This document shows, piece by piece, positions 60,070-64,000 of a DNA stretch of 64,000 nucleotides. Location of the stretch: contig LUGG01000022.1 in assembly GCA_001683735.1 (NCBI GenBank), positions 434,001 to 498,000 on the forward strand. The letters run 5' to 3'. The notes under the pieces were generated by a model, which had not been told where the DNA came from, ran no database searches, and saw only the letters and a program-made list of their open reading frames with translations. A program made the translations under genes and the position numbers. This stretch comes from Grifola frondosa. Lineage: Eukaryota; Basidiomycota; Agaricomycetes; Polyporales; Grifolaceae. The first letter of the stretch is position 1. Each line of letters starts with the position of its first letter.

Positions 60070-60825
60070 TCAAATCGATTCTGCATAACAGGAGAACCTC
60101 AGCGCCTGAACACCAGCGAATACCCTGCTAAAGCACTCACGCTGGAGAAGGTTATTGAGCTTGTTGACCCGCGATGCAACGCTAAGGTCGATAGTCTTCT
60201 CGCCAAAGTCCACAACGATTCCACCCAGCACCGCGGGGTTGACCTATTCAGAGCAAGTGTTAACATCTTACATAGCGAGAAGCAAAACAGAGAGGCTGCG
60301 CACCTTGTTGACAATCTTCAACGTGCTTTGCTGCGCAGCCTGCGACTGCTTGAGCGACGACTCGAGGCGCGACTGTATATCCTTGGGGAGGGGAGCAGCG
60401 GAGGTGATGATGACGTTCAGCTCGTGCCTGTGGCTCGCGAGGAGCTCGTTGAACCCCTCAATGACGCCCGGCGTCTCACCCAGCCGTCCGTTCTCAGAGA
60501 GGACGGAGAACAGGTTTTTTGTGACGTCCGAGACGGGCTCCTTCTTCGCGCCGGTGCCCTCCGCACGCGCGAACAGCGCGGGCAGGCCCGCCGTGCGCTC
60601 CGTGACAGAGAGCGTCGGGTTCGTGACGAACGTGTGCAGCTCGGGCGTAGTCTTGAGAGAGGAGGCGATGGCGTTCAACTCGGTCTGCACCTTATTGAGC
60701 ACCTGCGGCGACTTGGAGAGCGCGGCGTTGAAGACGGCCTGGGAGTATTTGAGCGCGATGCCGCTCGCGGCGCGCCGTCCGAGGCCTGCGGAGACTGCTG
60801 CTGAGCGTGCGGAGGAGAGCAACAT
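60070..60825 (-). CDS. ATP5: ATP synthase OSCP subunit
   Basis: Stator subunit linking F1 to the peripheral stalk in the mitochondrial inner membrane. Exons: 60825-60304, 60243-60141 and 60080-60070, in frame. The N-terminus is a mitochondrial presequence (MLLSSARSAAVSAGLGRRA). OSCP marks are GIALKYSQAVFNAALSK, LNKVQTELNAIASSL, FVTNPTLSVTER, TKNLFSVLSENGRLGE, GFNELLASHRHELNVIITSA and KQSQAAQQSTLKIVNK. Exon 2 then gives VNPAVLGGIVVDFGEKTIDLS, and VASRVNKLNNLL finishes with QSI from an 11-base last exon. About 211 residues, the usual length. Confidence 0.94.
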
Positions 60826-61058
60826 GGTGCGAGGAGAGAGAGAAGGCGGCGAGTGTGATGTCCGTTGAGCGTCTCTCGACACCGATGCACTCCAGTCTCC
60901 CGTCGGCAATATCCGGGTCACATAAAATCACGCATTCGATTGTCACACTTGTATGTTTAATCCAAAAAACTTTAGTACTGCCATAACAAAAATGTTCCAA
61001 CGAATGTGTATGGCCCTTCCGCAATGTCCAGTACGATGTCAGAATAGAAATAGTAACA
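60826..61058. other. Upstream region of ATP5
   Basis: About 230 bp between the ATP5 start and the CE9 remnant. It should contain the ATP5 promoter; no gene seen. Confidence 0.4.
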
Positions 61059-61420
61059 TCAAGGATCAATATCTATCCCTTGGAACAGGTCAACCACACC
61101 CCTCCTCGGCGAGATAACAGCAATCACTTTTTCTTCAAAGCTCAGCAGGTCTCCTCCAGATGTCGCTAAGTGATCGCCTTCACCGGGCCCAGCCTCAATC
61201 CCTAACAACATCTCCATATTCGAGGACGCGAGGGCCAGATCACACTCCTTCGTCAACACGTGAGGAGACTCGAGCAACTCCTGCGCAGAAACTGTGTATC
61301 AGTGAATGCCACATAACTAGATAAAAACAAGACGCACACAGCCGGCATCAAAGCTCGTGATGCCCACGGCCCATGTGCTGATCTGGGGACGGCAAGTGTT
61401 CTCTAGTGTCCAATGCTACA
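61059..61420 (-). pseudogene. 3' remnant of a third CE9-type amidohydrolase
   Basis: The last two exons of a gene related to CE9-A and CE9-B, without the rest. The C-terminal block reads SSNMEMLLGIEAG, GGDLLSFEEKVIAVISPRRGVV and DLF. It then runs a few residues past the usual end to a stop at 61059. The preceding exon fragment (about 61345-61420) has WAVGITSFDAG, matching the RFDIGW region of paralogue B but with altered flanks. An intron with a plausible acceptor lies between. No metal-binding module is present, so it cannot be active. Orientation is opposite to the two full copies. Confidence 0.65.
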
Positions 61421-61537
61421 TGTGACGTTGTGTGCAAAGAGGTGGCCGGGAGGGAGTGACGGTAGTCTCCTACATCCATCTCATGCGCTCACCACCATCT
61501 AGTCTTTTGACTTCCGCAAACCGTCGTCGAGAAAGAC

Positions 61538-63126
61538 CTAAAGACTCTCCTTCAACCAGGGGTCTTGAAGAAGCTCCGATGCAGAAGGACGATCCGTTGG
61601 ATTGAGCGTGAGGCAGCGCCGCATGAGGGCGCCGGCGCCGACGATGTCTTCATCTGCAAGGCGGCCTACATCACGAAGACATACCTCAATAGGACGCAAC
61701 ACAAAGAGTTTGAAGCTCTTCATCCTTCCTAATAACGGCAATACGACATTTAGCAAGTGAAAGGCCAACATCAAATTGCCTACCATTTTTTTGAAAGTAC
61801 TGAGGGCTGTTGGGGTACACGTCGAGCACAATTGGATGATAACGCAGATTCGTGAATGCTGTGATTTGCCAGAGGATGTACTCAGTCTGTACATTCTCCG
61901 ACGTAGGATCGACACCAGGACGTAAGTAGGGAAGATGGCTGGGCCGAACCTCACTTGCGAAGAGCGGTACCCGTGTGAGCAAGGTGAAAACCTGCGGAGA
62001 CTGAATCATGCAAATATCAGTTGGTTGGACGTGTATGCATACCAGACAGCCGAAGGTCCAGATGTCGACCTTCTCGTCCCATGGACCACCCAGAATGACC
62101 TCGGGTGGCCGCAAAGTGAGCGGTGTGACGCGATCCGTCGTCTGGTCATCCACTTGCTGGGCTACATTATGAATTAAATTAATTCTCAGCAACGAAAAGA
62201 AAATTACCTTGACTGAAGTCCGCGAGTTTGAAGTCGCAGAGCTCCAGCTCCGCGATCGAAGGAACGGGCAGACGCTCGGAAACAAACGCTTCCGTGATGA
62301 CCTTGTAAAGACTCTGCGATGGTCCATAGACACGAGGCGGGTGTGCATAAGCCCAGCTATCGATTGCCTCGGTGGTCCAACTGGGGGCAAGGCCGACCAT
62401 GATGTTGTCAGGCTTGATGTCTGAACAACCTGATGAATATTTTGAATAGAAGCGAGGACCAGGTGCTTGCCTGTGTGCGCGAAACCACACTTGTGCAAAG
62501 CAACCATGCCATGCAGCATGTGGCGCATGATCCGTTTCACAGTTGAAATTGGATACTGGTCAACATTGTGCGCTTTCCAGACGGCGCCTAGCGATGCCTG
62601 CTGGAGCTCCAACGCGAGGCAAAGGTGGTCTCCGTCCTTTTCGATGCCCCTGTGCGTGAAATGGGCGATTAGACGACTGCAATGCTTACTCTCCTCGGGA
62701 GGCAGAGACGCAAGGCGCTGGTGAATGACAAGCTCGCGCAGGCGAAAGGCTGCGTTCAGAGATGTGGCATGGCCGCTGAGGATTTTCAGCGCCACGTGGG
62801 TTCCGAGCCTGAAAAACATTAGTGCTGAGTGAAAATGTCGTCGAAACGACTTACTGGCGATCGAAGCCACACATAGAGTTGGTGCCAAAACCGAGCTTGA
62901 CCTGCAGCTGAAAGCGATCATTTGGCCCAATTACGTCTTCTGGCGTTCCTTGGAAGAAACCAAAGCCTTCGTCTGCCGGAATTCCGAGAGGCTCTTCCGC
63001 GAACGAGAAAGTTGGCCCCTTATCGTTATTGCTAGCAGAATTTGCCATGACTTGAGCGCTTGTAGTAAATCGATATTGACAAAAATGCTGATGGAAATGT
63101 GCAGACAGACGGAGCAAGCGCAGCAT
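61538..63126 (-). CDS. SRPK-like protein kinase
   Basis: Ser/Thr kinase of the SR-protein-kinase-like group common in agaricomycetes. The start is at 63126 (MLRLLRLSAHFHQHF) or, more typical of the group, the in-frame ATG at 63048 (MANSASNNDKG). Order of motifs: EEPLGIPADEGFGFF, FQLQVKLGFGTNSM (glycine loop), VALKILSG (catalytic Lys), LNAAFRLRELVIHQRL, LALELQQASLGAVW, GMVALHKCGFAHT and, after an intron, DIKPDNIM. Then come LCDFKLADFSQ (DFS in place of DFG), AQQVDDQTTDRVTPLTLRPPEVILGGPW, DEKVDIWTFGCLV, and the end LNPTDRPSASELLQDPW. The intron at 62470-62421 has a GC donor (CAG/GCAAGC). The catalytic loop reads HTDIKPDN (HTD rather than HRD), as usual for this group. Confidence 0.82.
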
Positions 63127-63941
63127 GTCGGTAGGCAGGGGAAGATGAGAGACAAGACCTTGAAGCTTTGAAGACTCGAGGTGTCGCCGAATCTGATCAG
63201 TGATCGTTCCACAGGCCTCACAGCAGCTCGTTCATAGACTAGATCATCAACAGGTTCTGAGTGAGTGCAGCGAGATCAGAATCCAGAATTCCAGCTGCAC
63301 ACTGACGGAGACGACGCCGCACACAGTTGCAAGATTCACCACAGTTCAAACGTTCAAGTCGCTTACGCGCTCTTTCGCGTCACGATCACGTGGACACCCA
63401 ATAAAGGCAAGTCGAATCGAAATCGACTTGTAAAAATAAACATCACACACATGCATCACACGCAGGGCATAATAACCCCATTAATTGATGACTACAAATA
63501 GAACGCACTGCCAGACGATTCATTGCTCTGACAAATACGAGCGATTATGCTGTGAGCCGCGCCACGGGCGAGGAAGATATCGTATATGTAGTAGGGCCCA
63601 TCGCACCCGAGAAGGAGCGTGTGTGGCTGACGAAGATATGACAGAGATGGTCGGGGGCCAGTGGGCCGGAGGACGACAGCATGCAATGTCACAGCGGCCG
63701 CCGGGCGGTGCCGGCAGAGGGGCGGTGGAGAACAACGCAAGGAAGACATGAGGCATGTGGGTGGAGTGTGCGCCGCGTCTGGTGTAGGTCACACCGGCAG
63801 CAAGCAAAGCGCTATGTCGAGCGGCGGCATGCATCATGAGGGAATATGTGATGCTACATGTAGTAGGGGAACAAGTACTGAGCAAGAGCTGTTGGAAAGG
63901 CGCATGCACGAGAGGTGTAAAACAAGATGCTGATAACTTAC
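63127..63941. other. Intergenic region at the right end
   Basis: About 800 bp with no supported gene. Overlapping open frames at 63485-63963 on both strands are GC-rich and have no domain. The first part should contain the promoter of the SRPK-like gene. Confidence 0.4.
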
Positions 63942-64000
63942 CCCAAGACACCGGAAGAACCACTTGTCGTGGCTGCTGGTATACCTCAGGCGGTTTCTTG
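63942..64000 (-). CDS. Possible exon of a gene continuing beyond the window
   Basis: On the minus strand the last 59 bases are open (KKPPEVYQQPRQVVLPVSW). A consensus donor GTAAGT follows at once (63941-63936). This is weak evidence for the exon of a gene that starts outside the window. No domain can be named. Confidence 0.25.

Overview
The window is nuclear DNA of a filamentous basidiomycete (Agaricomycetes, most like a wood-decay polypore). Genes are intron-rich, with introns mostly of 45-70 bp. The gene families fit this assignment: a signal-anchored P450, an AA9 lytic polysaccharide monooxygenase, CE9-labelled amidohydrolases, an agaricomycete-type SRPK-like kinase, a RING/TRAF protein and a homeodomain regulator. 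One intron-containing tRNA-Lys is present. No virus, plasmid or CRISPR array was seen.

Layout. 0-10 kb: 3' half of a Pbs2-type MAP kinase kinase (+), F-box-like protein (+), GOT1 (-), cytochrome P450 (+), a small single-TM protein (-), RING/TRAF zinc-finger protein (+). 11-21 kb: homeodomain factor (-), a 3.5-kb intergenic region carrying a roughly 420-bp tandem repeat, then a very long Wee1-type kinase (-). 21-23 kb: gene-poor, with a 195-bp MITE-like element. 23-31 kb: YAH1 ferredoxin (-) divergent from ERCC1/Rad10 (+); a CANIN-like protein (-) divergent from a DUF1746 (Dsc4-like) membrane protein (+); a 70-aa twin-CX9C protein (-). 31.5-42.8 kb: CSF1, a bridge-like lipid-transfer protein (+). 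43-46 kb: YIP1 (-), with NSA2 (+) and a PRKRIP1/DUF1168 protein (+). 46.7-64 kb: AA9 LPMO (+), CE9-type amidohydrolase A (+), Hda1-type histone deacetylase (-), tRNA-Lys(CTT), CE9-type amidohydrolase B (+), ATP synthase OSCP (-), a 3' remnant of a third CE9 gene (-), SRPK-like kinase (-), and a possible exon at the right edge.

Working together: most genes are core housekeeping functions (Fe-S clusters, DNA repair, SMC5/6-type genome maintenance, ER/Golgi traffic, lipid transfer, 60S assembly, mitochondrial ATP synthase, cell-cycle and osmostress kinases). They often sit as divergent pairs sharing about 200-bp promoters. The accessory part is the LPMO plus the CE9 family. The two complete CE9 proteins are fusions of two amidohydrolase-like modules, of which only the first keeps the metal-binding HxH.

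Quality warning: at least 16 reading-frame breaks in conserved genes are each repaired by adding one base to a short homopolymer. The input therefore looks like a deletion-prone assembly. Broken frames in the P450, RING, homeodomain, Wee1, CANIN, DUF1746, CSF1 and YIP1 genes should be read as probable sequence errors before they are called pseudogenes. Coordinates below span start to stop including introns. All identifications are from reading the translated sequence; no database search was run.
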